Below are positions 21,501 through 33,566 of a DNA stretch of 64,000 bases, piece by piece. The position numbers were made by a program, and so were the translations under genes. Within the stretch, counting starts at the first letter, position 1. Each line of letters opens with the position of its first letter. The notes beneath the pieces are model-generated. The model was given only the letters and a program-made list of their open reading frames with translations. It was not told the DNA's origin and ran no database searches. This stretch comes from Cucumis sativus (taxonomy: Eukaryota; Streptophyta; Magnoliopsida; Cucurbitales; Cucurbitaceae), in assembly GCF_000004075.3 (NCBI RefSeq), contig NC_026656.2, positions 16,936,607 through 17,000,606 of the forward strand, written 5' to 3'.

Positions 21501-24500
21501 ATGATGAACGGTCATGATACGGAGCCGTTGGTGTACGTTCACGGCGACCTTGATTTGAAGATCATTGAGGCGCGCCGTTTGCCTAATATGGATATGCTAT
21601 CGGAACGTATTCGACGGTTTTTTACCGTTTTTACTTCTTGTCAGACACCGTTTTCCAAGAAAAAGGATAAGGAGGATCACCAGCATCGCCGGAAGATTAT
21701 TACTAGTGATCCCTACGTTACCGTTTGTCTTGCTGGATCGACGGTTGCTCGGACACGAGTTATTTCGAATTCGCAGAACCCTGTCTGGAATGAGCACTTC
21801 AATATTCCTCTTGCTCATCCGGTCTCGCAGGTGGAGTTTCATGTCAAGGATAATGATGTGTTTGGTGCGGATTTGATTGGTATTGCAACGGTCCCTGCGC
21901 GTAGAGTTCTTTCTGGCGAAATCATTGATGATTGGTTTCCGCTTATCGGTTCGTTCGGGAAACCGCCGAAGCCGGATTCGGCTGTGCGTTTGGAAATGAA
22001 ATTCACCAAGTGCGAGGACAATCCTCTGTACCGTTATGGCATTGCGGCCGATCCAGAACATTTTGGCGTTCGGAATTGCTATTTTCCGGTACGACATGGG
22101 GGTTCGGTAACGCTTTATCAGGACGCGCACGTTCCTGAGTCCATGTTGGAGAAGATTGAACTGGAAAAGGGGAATCTGTATCAACATGAGAATTGCTGGG
22201 AGGATATATGCCATGCGATTTTGGAGGCTCACCATTTAGTCTACATTGCCGGTTGGTCCATATATCATAAGGTGAAGCTTGTGAGAGAGCCTTCAAAGCC
22301 GTTGCCTAATGGTGGAAATTTGAATTTGGGAGAGTTGCTCAAGTACAAGTCACAAGAAGGGGTGCGAGTCTTGTTATTGGTTTGGGATGACAAGACTTCC
22401 CACAGCAAGTTCTTCATTAATACGGTGGGAGTTCTATTAAATTCATGCGTTTTCTTTTTCTTTTTTTCCCTTATTTGTTGACATTGTTCAAAATGAACTC
22501 TGCTTTGCGAGAGCCATCTTTCTGGTTTCTTTGTTATGTATGAAAGTAGTTAGCATTAGCTCCATGTTTATTTCGGGTAAGCATGAGATGCAATTAAGGA
22601 AATTCTTGGTTTGCGTGTATGTACGCGTGTGGTTTTTGAGAATGCAACGGAAGACTGTGAGTTACCAGTGGTGGCATTTGGCTTGTGAAATTTCTCAAAA
22701 TTTTCAGTTTATCAGTGAAGCACTAGTTGGAAACTTTCAAACACGTGCCTTGTAGCATTTGTTGGACGGTTTAAAACGAGATACATGTTATTAATTTTTG
22801 TCCTAGAAGTTGTTCGTGCAGTTTTAATGTTTTAATGATTAACGGATGTCCTGGTTAGCACATTCCTCACTATCAGGGATCTCAATAGGGAGTTTGCCAA
22901 TGGTAGCTAATATGAATCCTTTAGTGTAGAAGTAAAGATGAATAACAGCTGTGTTCTTTTACAGCCAAGGAAAAATAATCCAAGAAGAATCTTCTTTGTG
23001 GTAAAAGGACTAATATCAGTGATGTGTGTAGAAGCTCAGTGTCTTCTAGTTTCTTGTATTTCCCTTTTGTGGATCAATTAACATCATCATACCATGTTAA
23101 TGCCTTTTAAGATGGTTTTTCTGATGAATTTTAGATATGAACTTTAATTGCAGACTGGAGTGATGCAGACTCATGATGAGGAGACCCGGAAGTTTTTCAA
23201 GCACTCTTCTGTGTCATGTGTTCTGTCACCCCGATATGCCAGCAGTAAGCTTAGCATTTTTAAGCAACAGGCACGCTTTATACCATGGTTAAGTTACATG
23301 TTGGTCTTCAACAATTTTCCCCTGCTTTGAGTTATATTAAATTGCCCTCCTTTGGTAGTCTACCGTTTCTCACTATGTTTAATGTAGAAATCATTAAATT
23401 TCTAGAGGAAATGAGTTTCAGTTTACTCTCCCTCTTTCTATTTGCATCATTTTGATTTAAAATTTTAGTAATATGCTCTTAATGGATTTCTATGGAAAGT
23501 TGATAAAATAAATATCTGATGCAGATTTTGATTATTTGTTTTAACTTACTGCTTTGAGGGATGTACTCTTGGGTCACATCACAATAGTCAGGACTTTGTG
23601 GTATGCTCGTACTTAACCTAGTTTCTCCTTTGCTGCAATTTCTGACTTGTGAAAGTGAGCTTTTCTATCACACTAAAGAAAGAGAGTCCTCATAAAAGCT
23701 TGGTAAAACGATTTGTAGATCTTTCAGGAGCCATTATGTATTGGCCACAACACCATTCTGAGTTTTATATTTTCACTTGCCTTGGAATTTCGTGCAGTAG
23801 TTTTAAATCAGCATACTGAGCTTATGTTGGATAGAGAAGGATTGCCACACTTTCTTGTGCTTAAATTGATTTGATGGAGGGGTGGATTGGATGATAGAGC
23901 GTTTCAGGGTGGTTGGGGATCCCTGAATAGTTTCAATTCTTACCTTGTGAATACATTGATTTTTCTCCTCCATGCCATACCCCTCCTACCATTTACTTGT
24001 CTATTGACTTCGATCTTTTCAATTTTATGGGAGAAAGGTTTTTGTAGATGGGATACATTATTATGAGCAGTGTACTGAACTTTTGGTTTATCTCATGCTT
24101 AGGTCGTGGGAACGCTTTTCACCCATCACCAGAAGTGTGTGATTGTCGATACACAAGCATCTGGAAATTATCGGAAGATAACTTCTTTTATTGGAGGGCT
24201 CGACCTTTGCGATGGCCGTTACGATACTCCTGAGCACCGGTTGTTAAAAGATCTTGACACTGTATTTAATGAAGATTATCATAATCCAACCTTTTCCGTG
24301 AGTACCTGCTGTAGTTAAAACATTTGTCAGTCCTTAAGTTATGTAACCTATGAAAAACTAATTTATGCTCTTGCATACTTGTTGACTAATATCTCTTGTA
24401 AATTATCTGACAGGGAGGTACAAAGGGTCCTCGGCAGCCATGGCATGATTTACATTGCAAAATTGAAGGGCCCGCGGCATATGATGTGCTTACTAACTTT

Positions 24501-26854
24501 GAACAACGATGGCGAAAAGCCACAAAATGGTCTGAATTGGGTCAGCGATTCAAAAGAGTATCACATTGGCATGAAGATGCTTTAATAAAGTTGGAACGCA
24601 TATCTTGGATACTTAGTCCATCTCAATCAGTCCCCAACGACGATCCTTTGTTGTGGGTTTCCAAGGAAAATGATCCTGGCAACTGGCATGTTCAGGTTGA
24701 TGTTTGTAATTTCTGAAGTGGATCTTGTGCAACTTCTGAATTTTAAAAATAATGATATGGGTGAACAATTTTTCATTTTACAGGTTTTCCGATCCATAGA
24801 TTCAGGATCTTTGAAAGGATTTCCCAAAGATGTCTTTCAAGCTGAGTTGCAGGTCTGCCGTTTTCTTGATTGAGTAAATTAACAAATACATGTTTCACAT
24901 TGTTTACTCTAGAGTGCTCGACTTCCTTTACTTCTAAATTATGTCTAAATTGTTTGTGCTATATATTTGCGTTTTGATTATTAATAGTGAGGTTTTCTCT
25001 TTGCAGAATCTGGTTTGTGCAAAAAATTTGGTTATTGATAAAAGCATTCAAACAGCATATATTCAAGCAATAAGATCTGCCCAACACTTCATATACATTG
25101 AGAATCAGTATTTTCTTGGATCATCCTTTGCATGGCCTTCGTACAAAGAAGCAGGTTTTACCACTAGTACCAACTAAAAAGCATGTACTTTAGTTTGGAT
25201 AACATGTCTTAGTCTGACATATATATCGATACTTTGACACTTAATGGATATTAAAACGAGAGTGGTGATTGCTTATGATCATTCAGGAAGCTTTTTTTGG
25301 CACATGGATGTGCGGAAGTATTTAAGAGAATAGTAATGTGTTTTTAAATGTCAAGTAGAAAACTTGGTAGTTAAGTGATGTAATTGTTGGTTGAATTATT
25401 TTTCTTGCTCAAGATGATACTCTTTCTGACAAAGTTTGCATTGATATTCAAGGAATTTAAATAATAACTTCTTTCCTTTTTGCTTTTTATTTATTTTTCT
25501 GGGTTGCAGGTGCTGATAATCTCATTCCTATGGAGTTGGCGTTGAAGATTGCTAGTAAGATAAGAGCCAATGAGAGGTTTGCTGTCTACGTTGTGATACC
25601 AATGTGGCCTGAAGGGGCTCCCTCTTCTGTTTCTGTGCAAGAAATCCTGTTTTGGCAGGTAATGAGGTCAGCTGTCATTGTTTGGCACAATGATTTTGCA
25701 ATAGTAAGAAGTGAATAGATTTATGAATGTTGAGGATACCTTCATGCTGTTGAATTTTTGGTTGTCATTCTTTTGAATTTTTGAATACTGGTTTGGCCTC
25801 CTTAAGTTTGAAATTACTCTCTTACGTTCACAGGGTCAGACAATCCAAATGATGTACGAAATCATTGGACGAGAGTTGAAATATAAGAATTTTGAGAACG
25901 CTCATCCCTCAGACTACTTAAACTTCTACTGTCTTGGCAATAGGGAACCACACGACGACTTGGCATGTTCCTCTGGTCATTCCTCCAAGAGTGAAGATTT
26001 GGTAATCATGTGCTCTGAAACTTCTCTGTTCTTCATAAAGATTACATAGAGATTTGAACTTAGGAACTCTCTTTCCTATGCTGGTTAAGTTAACTAGACT
26101 TGTAGAGTTGGCATTATGTTTAACAAATCATTCTCCGATTTCATTATGTTCCAATAGTGTAGCTTCAGCCTAATTGGCATACTGCATTGCAAGGTATAAA
26201 TTTTAGTTTCACACTCAATTGAAAACAAGATATAGGATCTGAGAACATATACTTCTAAATTTTCAGGTTTCAGACTCGCAAAAATTCCGTAGATTCATGA
26301 TATATGTGCATGCGAAAGGAATGATTGTTGATGATGAGTATGTAGTAGTAGGGTCAGCAAATATAAATCAAAGATCAATGGCTGGATCAAGGGACACTGA
26401 GATTGCGATGGGTGCATATCAACCAAGTTACACATGGGGGAAGATGAAACGACATCCACGAGGCCAGGTTCTCGGACAACTCTGTTTAAAAAATTCAATG
26501 GATAAAGACCATCCCAAGTATTCCAAATGTCATTTGAACTTATTGATCTCTATGTCACAGGTTTACGGCTACAGAATGTCTCTCTGGGCTGAACATTTGG
26601 GAAACATTGACGATTGCTTCAAGGAGCCAGAAAGTTTAACTTGTGTAAAGACAGTCAACAAGATGGCTGAAGATAACTGGAAGAAATACACCGCGATGGA
26701 GTATGCGCCATTACAAGGGCACCTCCTAAAGTACCCGATTGAGGTCAGCCAAAGTGGGAAGATAGGTCCGTTGAGAGGACACGAGACTTTCCCTGACTTT
26801 GGTGGTAAGGTCCTCGGAGCTCGATCTAACCTCCCTGATGCTCTTACTACGTAA
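21501..26854 (+). CDS. PLDdelta: Phospholipase D delta (C2-type, 10 exons, 848 aa)
   Basis: Hydrolyses membrane phospholipids to phosphatidic acid; plant PLD delta is plasma-membrane associated and acts in stress signalling. Exons: 21501-22424, 23154-23270, 24103-24297, 24414-24695, 24784-24852, 25007-25154, 25510-25658, 25834-26001, 26267-26467, 26561-26854. An N-terminal C2 domain (about residues 10-160) begins [19 protein letters not shown], the delta-type start. The first HKD motif HQKCVIVD gives H356, K358 and D363. The second, HAKGMIVD, gives H699, K701 and D706 and is followed by [21 protein letters not shown], typical of plant PLDs, lies in exon 6. Length is close to the usual 860 aa. 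Intron 2 uses a GC donor. Intron 9 is 93 bases and open in frame. Two adjacent ATGs (21501, 21504) could start it. The gene looks intact. Confidence 0.95.
23271..24102 (+). other. GC-AG intron (intron 2 of PLD delta)
   Basis: The exon ends FKQQ (…CAACAG) and the intron begins GCACGC. The next exon starts GTCGTGGGAACG (VVGT) after ATGCTTAG. The protein family demands FKQQVVGT, so the GC donor is the only join that keeps both frame and conserved sequence. Confidence 0.8.
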
Positions 26855-27656
26855 GCTTCTACCCTTTTTGAATTCACTTTCAAGCATGAAAAACAGAGGC
26901 CTATTTGTTCGAGAAATGGAACAGAAACACAAAAAATAGCCATAGTAAATTCTTCAACCTACTCTCATAACTTTCTTTGTTATTAACATTGTTTAACCAT
27001 CAAAGAGTGAATTATTCACTTAATGATTTTTTTTAACTGTGTTAAAAGAAATGTATTTAATTTTATTTATTTTAAGCCACATTCTTTATAGGGTCTGTAA
27101 ACTTGTTTTATTTTATTTATAAACATTGAAATTTTTTCACTAATGTGATATCTAAGCTCTAATAAATGTCTATCACAATCTATATTACATATTTTAATGG
27201 AATTAGTCCAACAATTCAAATTTTCTTTTAATCAACGAATATATTCAAAGTTGATGCCATTTTATTCATAAAGTGAAAAAATAATTCAATTTTGAACAGA
27301 AGGGTATAGAAAAATTGGAAAAGAAGAGAGAAAAATGGAAACTAAAAAACCTAAAGTCTCAAACAACATGCCGCTGCCAACCGGTCTAACACGAAACTTA
27401 AGAAATGTATAATTTTGAGATTTTTCTTCATTAATTTATGTCTTTTATGTATCATTTTTTTCCATTGAAAAATGTATTACCATATCATTCTAACACTTGT
27501 GCATGTTCAATGTGAAACTATAACTTTTTACCTACATATTATAGACATTATTTTTAGCATCTTTACTTTGAAAATCGAGTCTCATATTATATATTCTTTG
27601 TCATTCTATTTTCAACTTTCTACAACTATATCGATAAAATATATATATATATATAT
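26855..27656. other. PLD 3' flank, no gene seen
   Basis: AT-rich sequence between the PLD stop codon and the left LTR of the Copia composite. It ends in a short (AT)n run (about 27639-27656) directly at the LTR edge. No coding or RNA gene is supported. Confidence 0.6.
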
Positions 27657-29368
27657 TGAAGGAATTGAATTTCCATAGCGGAAACGTGTGAACGCCGTGC
27701 AAAAAATTTTCAATTTGAAACACAGAGAAAACACCTAACTAACTTTTGTAGAACCTTCCAAGAAGTCTCAAACTTTTCAATGAACCGCACGAGCAACACC
27801 ACAAAATCTTCTCCTTGTTATCCTCAAGATAAAAAATACACAAGGGAAAATTATTTGAAGAGACTTTTTCTATCTTTACAAGAGAGTTCTTTTTCAAAAA
27901 ATTTACCTCCTTTCTATATCTTAACCAAAATAACTTCCTCCCTCTCTCATTACGTAGAATAACTACTTGGGAGTTATTCTTTTATTTGAATTAATATAAA
28001 TATAAATATAATATAAATTCAAATTATACTATATCTTATATAATATTAATTTAATATTATATCTCATATAATATTAATTTTATATTATATCGTATATAAT
28101 ATAACTAATGGTTTAGATCTTCTCATATGATCTATAGTTCTAATATGAATCGAATCCATATTATTATTATTTGAATCATATTCAAATATTAACTTCTCTC
28201 ATAACATTATAATGTATCAAATAGATTATATTAATTGTATCATATACAATTTATTCCCTTTAATCAATTTGAACGATTCAAATTAAACCAAAATAAATTT
28301 GATTCACATTTATCTTGAGCTAACAAGGGGACCTTATGGACCTACAGATTAAAGCTCCAATGATGTGAGATTAATTAATTAAACTCTTTAATTAAATTAA
28401 TCACTATTCATTAGCTATCAGTCATTCCACTAAAGACCAATAGTTGCACTCTTCTTACTGTAGATATATTTTTGTGTCCATTAGATATAACCAATCAACA
28501 GTGCAATGACACTTCACAAATTGCTCATAAGTACAGCCAGGCCAAAAATTACCGTTTTGCCCCTGTAGTTACATCTAACTCCTTAAGTACCACAAATTCC
28601 TCTAATGAACAATAGTTATAGTCCCACTATAACGAAACTCCTCTCGAGCCAAGAGAGGGTGTGGCGCCACATTGTTCAAGCCCTTGAATCAACCCTTAAG
28701 AGAGCAATTTCTCTACTTACTCTATCTATAGAGAAAGAGTGAATTTTTTCTTGTGTAGTTGTGTTTCCAGCTCCCTAATCAAACGAATCCCCAAAATGGT
28801 AGGCTTATTGAGTCGGTGATATAGGCCACTCTCACCCATGCAAATCAAAGAATTGCCTTCATAGGCAGGAGTTCACAACTCACTCAAGATTCAGGTCAAG
28901 TCACCTATGGTCATCTTGGTGAAATGTAGTTTTAACTAGTAACGGTGTTAATAAGAGAGACTATTCATTTCGTGGTCCGATCTTATACAAACTCTTTGTA
29001 TAGAATACCTCTGCTTTAATGTCTCGACATGAATGATTAGAATCAAATCATTTGTAGCACTTTACAACAATTGTAACAACTACAAAGCAGGCCGTATTCG
29101 TAGTGTCACCAGAATAAGGTATTCAGCCTTATCCATCTACTACAAACCATTTAGGTTATCATTTAAACATGATCCATTTGTATGTCTCCACATACATGTT
29201 TAGGTTACATAAGATAACCTTGGATGTTAGTTTATTGGTTTTGTGGGTTAGTGCAACTAAATGTCAAATAAAATAACACACTTTATTTTATTAGATAAAT
29301 AAAATGTTTGTATAATATATACAATTACAAACTACAAAACTTCAAGATTTAGGACATCAATCCCAACA
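27657..29368 (-). repeat. LTR of Copia element A (about 1.7 kb, 3' LTR)
   Basis: Read on the minus strand, it starts TGTTGGGATTGATGTCC right after the polypurine tract AAGTGGGAGAT and ends near ...AATTCCTTCA at 27657. Bounds are set by the PPT on one side and the TG/CA rule on the other. The left flank is an (AT)n run, so no target duplication can be read. Confidence 0.6.
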
Positions 29369-29486
29369 ATCTCCCACTTGTCCTAAAGCTAGTGGGGTGT
29401 ACAACATAAAAGTTAAATCACTATAATAGTACACAAAACAAGAAACTAGGGCATACAATACGCACCCAGTAAATCTCCCACTTGCC

Positions 29487-30175
29487 CTAGATTAAGTGTG
29501 GCATGTCACGTAGACCCAGACTCTCTAGGTGACTCTCAAACACCTTAGCCGTGAGAGACTTTGCAAATGGATCAGCAACTTTGTGCGCCGAAGCAATTTG
29601 TGTGACGATCATGTCCCCTCGATGCACTATCTCTCGAATCAAGTGATACTTGCGTTCAATATGCTTTCCACGCTTGTGGCTTCTGGGCTCCCTAGAATTA
29701 GCCACAACCCCACTGTTATCACAGTAAAGTGTAATTGCCTTTGACATGTTTGGAACAATTTCCAAATCAGTCAAGAATTTTATAAACCAGACAACCTCTT
29801 TGGCAGCTTCACAAGCTGCGACATACTCTACCTTCATGGTGGAGTCAGCAATACATCCTTACTTGATACTTCTCCAAACTATAACTCCTCCATTAAGAGT
29901 GAACACTGAACCTGAAGTAGATTTCCTAGAATCTCTATCAGTTTGAAAGTTAGAGTCTGTGTATCCTGTAAGGATCAAATCCTTAGAACCATACACAAGC
30001 ATGTAGTCCCTCGTTCTCCTAAGATACTTGAGGATAGTTTTAACAGCAGTCCAATGAGCTAATCCTGGATTTGATTGATATCTACTAACTATCCCCACCG
30101 CATAACAGATGTCGGGTCTAGTACATAACATCGCATACATCAAGCTACCAACAGCTGATGCATAGGGGATATGTC
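29487..30175 (-). pseudogene. Copia element A: end of reverse transcriptase plus RNase H
   Basis: Minus-strand frames read IPYASAVGSLMYAMLCTRPD and DSRKSTSGSVFTLNGGVIVW, then GCIADSTMKVEYVAACEA, YCDNSGVVANSREPRSHKRG and HIERKYHLIREIV, ending DMPHLI. This is the C-terminal end of a Ty1/copia polyprotein. One in-frame stop (TAA for the usual Gln in KQGCIA, near 29857) breaks it. Everything upstream of IPYASAV is missing and is replaced by another element. Confidence 0.85.
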
Positions 30176-32674
30176 TCTTGATAAGAGGTGGGTTCAACAA
30201 GGGAAACAATGGTGGAAAAACAATGGTAATCTATCAGTGAGATGAGTGTGAGGTTCTCTTACCCGGGTAGAGCGACGAAAAGGAGTAGCAGGTAGAGATT
30301 CAGGAATATCATTGGAGACAGACAGTGGATCCGGGTTCGCAGTAGCAGGTGAGGAGTGTGCAAGCTCAGTATCCAATGTGGGTTTAGAGAGAGTAAAAAG
30401 ATCAACAGATGTATAAGTAAAGAAAGAATGAGGACTAGAGAAAGAGGTGTGGAAGGAGGACAAGCGAGAGAACATAGTGTGTTCCCAAAAGGTGACATGT
30501 CGAGATATCCGGAGTCGGTTGGAAAGAGGGTCCCAACAACGAAATCCTTTGTGTTCGGTGTCATAGCCAAGGAAACAACAGAGACGAGCACGTGGTTCAA
30601 GCTTATTGTGTTCATGAGGATGTAAAAGAACGAAGCAGGCACTACCAAAAACTTTGAGTTTAGAGTAGTCGGGGGAAATACCATGTAGTCTTTCGAATGG
30701 AGAGGTGTTTTGAAGGATAGAAGAAGGAAGACGATTGATGGTATATACTGATGTAAGGGCAGCTTCACCCCATAATTTTTCAGGACAAGAGACAGAAAGA
30801 AGGAGGGCACGTACTGAGTCAAGAATGTGACGATGTTTGCGCTAAGCACACCCATTTTGTTGAGAGGTATGAGGGCAAGAGCGCTGAACAATAGTGCCCT
30901 GTTGGGAAAGAAAAGAAAGAAGGATGGAATCTTTATATTCCAAAGCATTATCAGTGTGAAGAATTTTGATGGGAGAGGAAAATTGAGTATGGATCATGTT
31001 AGCAAACTCAATATATGTGCAAGATAATTCAGAACGATGTTTTAGAAAGTAAATCCATGTAAATCGAGAGTAGTCATCAATGAATAAAACATAATAGCGA
31101 TAACCATGAACAGTAGTAGTTGGGGCAGGACCCCAAATATCAGAATGCACTAAATCAAAAGGTTTATCACAATTAGAGATGGATTGAGAAAAAGATAAGG
31201 CTGGTTGTTTAGCAAGTTTGCAATTCAAACCATTAAAAGGAACAAATTTAGTAAGATTATTCAAATTGTTAACAAAAATTAAATGACGAAGTTTTTTAGA
31301 AGAAGCATGACCAAGACGAAGATGCCACTGATATGTGTCAGAATCAGTGACTGAAGCAGAGATGGAAGAAGGAGATGAAACCCGAAGTGATGTGAGCTCA
31401 AACAATCTTCCCACTTCGCGACCCGTTCCAATCGTCTGTCCCGTCTGCGGATCCTGAACCTGACAACCATTGGGAGAAAAGGAAACAGTTAAGCCGAGGT
31501 CACATAATTGACCGATAGACACTAGATTAAAGGTCAGGTTAGGAACACAGTAAGTATGGGGAAGATGTAAACTGGGAGTGTCAATGGTACCCGTATGAGA
31601 GATGTTCCTATAGTTACCATCAGCAGCATAAATAAGAGGTAAATATTTTGTAGGGCTAGAACTAGACATAAGAGAAAAGTCAGAGGTCATATGATTACAA
31701 CAGGCAGAATCAAGAAGACAGCGATTACCTGACGAGACAGCAAGAGCAGAGGATTAAGTAATTAGTTGATTCAATAAGCTCTGAAGATCACTTATCTGAA
31801 TGAGGGATGAATCATCAGAGGTTGCAGCAACAACAGATGAGGGACCAGGTTTAGTAAAGTTTTTCTCTTTTGTGGAAGTGCCAGGAGGTCGGGGTGGTCT
31901 GGTAGGGCAGTTATCCAGAATGTGGCCATGTTTATGGCAGTACCTGCACTCTATTTTAGGACAGTTAATAAATTTGTGACCAGAGAGCTTACAATTCTTA
32001 CAAAACATATTTGAGGCTCTGTTGGGAGTGTATGTGCTGGCAAGGACAACATCAGATTGTTTAGTAGAATTGATGCCAAGACGCTTTTCTTCAAACAGAA
32101 TTTCTTGAATAGCTGCATCCAATGATGGTAAGGGACTCCGGTGTAGTAAAGCAGCTCTAACAGATTCATATTCTGGACGTAATCCCATAAGGACTTTAAT
32201 AAGGCGAAGATGATCTTTGTTGATGCTCGCTTGGTCAAGCTGAGTCCAAATGGGTTGAAGAACTGCCAAATATTCATTGACAGACCGACCAATATCTTGA
32301 TTTAGATTTACAAGTGTATTGTGCAGTTGATAATAGTGGGCTAAACCAATAGATTTGAAGCGTGTAGACAAAAAATCCCATAATTTTTTAGCATCATCAA
32401 AAGCATCAAACTATGCATGTATAGCGGGAATAGAAGTGTTACCAAGCCAGGTGATAATTTGATGATTTTTACTGTCACAATCTTCGAGACGTTCAATGAA
32501 TTTGTTATCTCCTTCCTTGTCCTTGTCTTGTGCAGTTGGTTTGGTTATGTCGCCAGTTACAATGCGCCATAGTTTTCTTCCAATAAGAAAGCTCTTCATT
32601 TGATTTGCCCATGTGATATAATTTGTACCATCAAGTATTGTACCAATGGGTCTAAAGATATGGTCTCTCTCCAT
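30176..32674 (-). pseudogene. Copia element B: gag, protease and integrase region, broken
   Basis: Minus strand. Gag starts at 32674 (MERDHIFRPIGTILDG) and contains a CCHC-type zinc knuckle CRYCHKHGHILDNC. The protease/pre-integrase part has LLDSACCNHMTSDFSLM (usual DSGA changed to DSAC). Integrase shows HLRLGHASSKKLRHL and DYSRFTWIYFLKHRSE with HTDNALEY, then SQQNGCA. Stops interrupt the frame at 32411-32413, 31754-31756 and 30842-30844, and a short insertion shifts frame in the HLTD/YHCF linker near 30230. The element stops at EPTSYQE, before the reverse transcriptase. Confidence 0.85.
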
Positions 32675-33401
32675 TTGGATTCGCAGTTGAGGTTAACAAT
32701 GAGGATTTTCGGCTGAGTTTTGACTGATTCGTGACTGGATTCGTCATATATGGGTTTTACTGTATCTTGCAACTGAGATTCGCAAGGCTGGGATTCGTGA
32801 CAGGTGAGTGTCTTCACGGCTGAGTTACGACTGCGAGAACACGACTGGATTCAGGGGTTCGCGGCCAAGATTTGTCTTCACGGCTGGGTTGCAATAATGG
32901 ACAAAATACGGACAGAGGGTCACGGCTGTGAACGGAGACAAAAAATTGAAGACAAACGGCTGAAGATTCGTCAGATCTGGTGGGCGGCGTCGGTGGGCAG
33001 ACGTTGTCTTGCACTCACGATTGGAAGAGGAGTCGGTGCGGCTTGGAGCGACAGAGGAATAAAGACAGAACGGCTGCGAGGCGCGTATCTCAGCGGCGTA
33101 GACTGGCGCTTCGCGGATGGAGACAGAATGGAACAGAAACTGATAAGACGACGCGTGCGACGTCGAGGCTGCGACTAAGCGACGCAACACCGATGATGTA
33201 TTTTGCGTTAGCGCGACACCGATGAAGACGCGAGACGGAAACTGTTCTGGATGTGGCAGAACGGCTGCGAGGCGCGATGAAGATGCGGGACAGAGATGAT
33301 TCGGGACGCAGCGCTTCTTGGAGTTAGCGGAGACTCGTCGATTCACGGGCGGTTGGCGGCGACGATTGAGATAGATCTAGGGTTTTTAGGCTCTGATACC
33401 A
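32675..33401 (-). mobile_element. Copia element B untranslated leader and primer-binding site
   Basis: Between the 5' LTR and gag. On the minus strand TGGTATCAGAG (33391-33401), complementary to the 3' end of initiator tRNA-Met, directly follows the LTR. The rest is a GC-richer leader with many short direct repeats such as ACGGCTG. Open frames on both strands here are by-products of composition. Confidence 0.75.
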
Positions 33402-33566
33402 TGTAGGAGAATATGTTGAAGAATATTCTTTCTTTATTTTATTGATAAATGTTCTATATTTTGCAAGAGTATCAATTGTTATATAAATATCTAAATTACA
33501 CAAATTAAATAAGGAATGTAATATAATTAGCCTAAATTCTCTAATTTAGGTTAATATTCCCCAACA
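33402..33566 (-). repeat. Copia element B 5' LTR (165 bp), ending at the ODC start codon
   Basis: On the plus strand it runs TGTAGGAGAAT...ATTCCCCAACA, with TG/CA ends and the PBS next to its left end. The outermost base, 33566, is the A of the ATG of the ornithine decarboxylase-like frame. The element is transcribed away from that gene. Confidence 0.85.

Noticed and set aside
21597..22235. A 212-codon minus-strand open frame
   Set aside because: It is a shadow of PLD delta exon 1; the plus strand carries clear C2 and PLD sequence there.
30259..30948. 229-codon minus-strand open frame in Copia element B
   Set aside because: It is out of frame with the integrase-to-RT linker (KLWGEAALTSVYTINRLP and following), which is the real, broken frame.
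32804..33346. Open frames of 124 and 173 codons on opposite strands
   Set aside because: They fall in the untranslated leader and primer-site region of Copia element B and have no recognisable domain.
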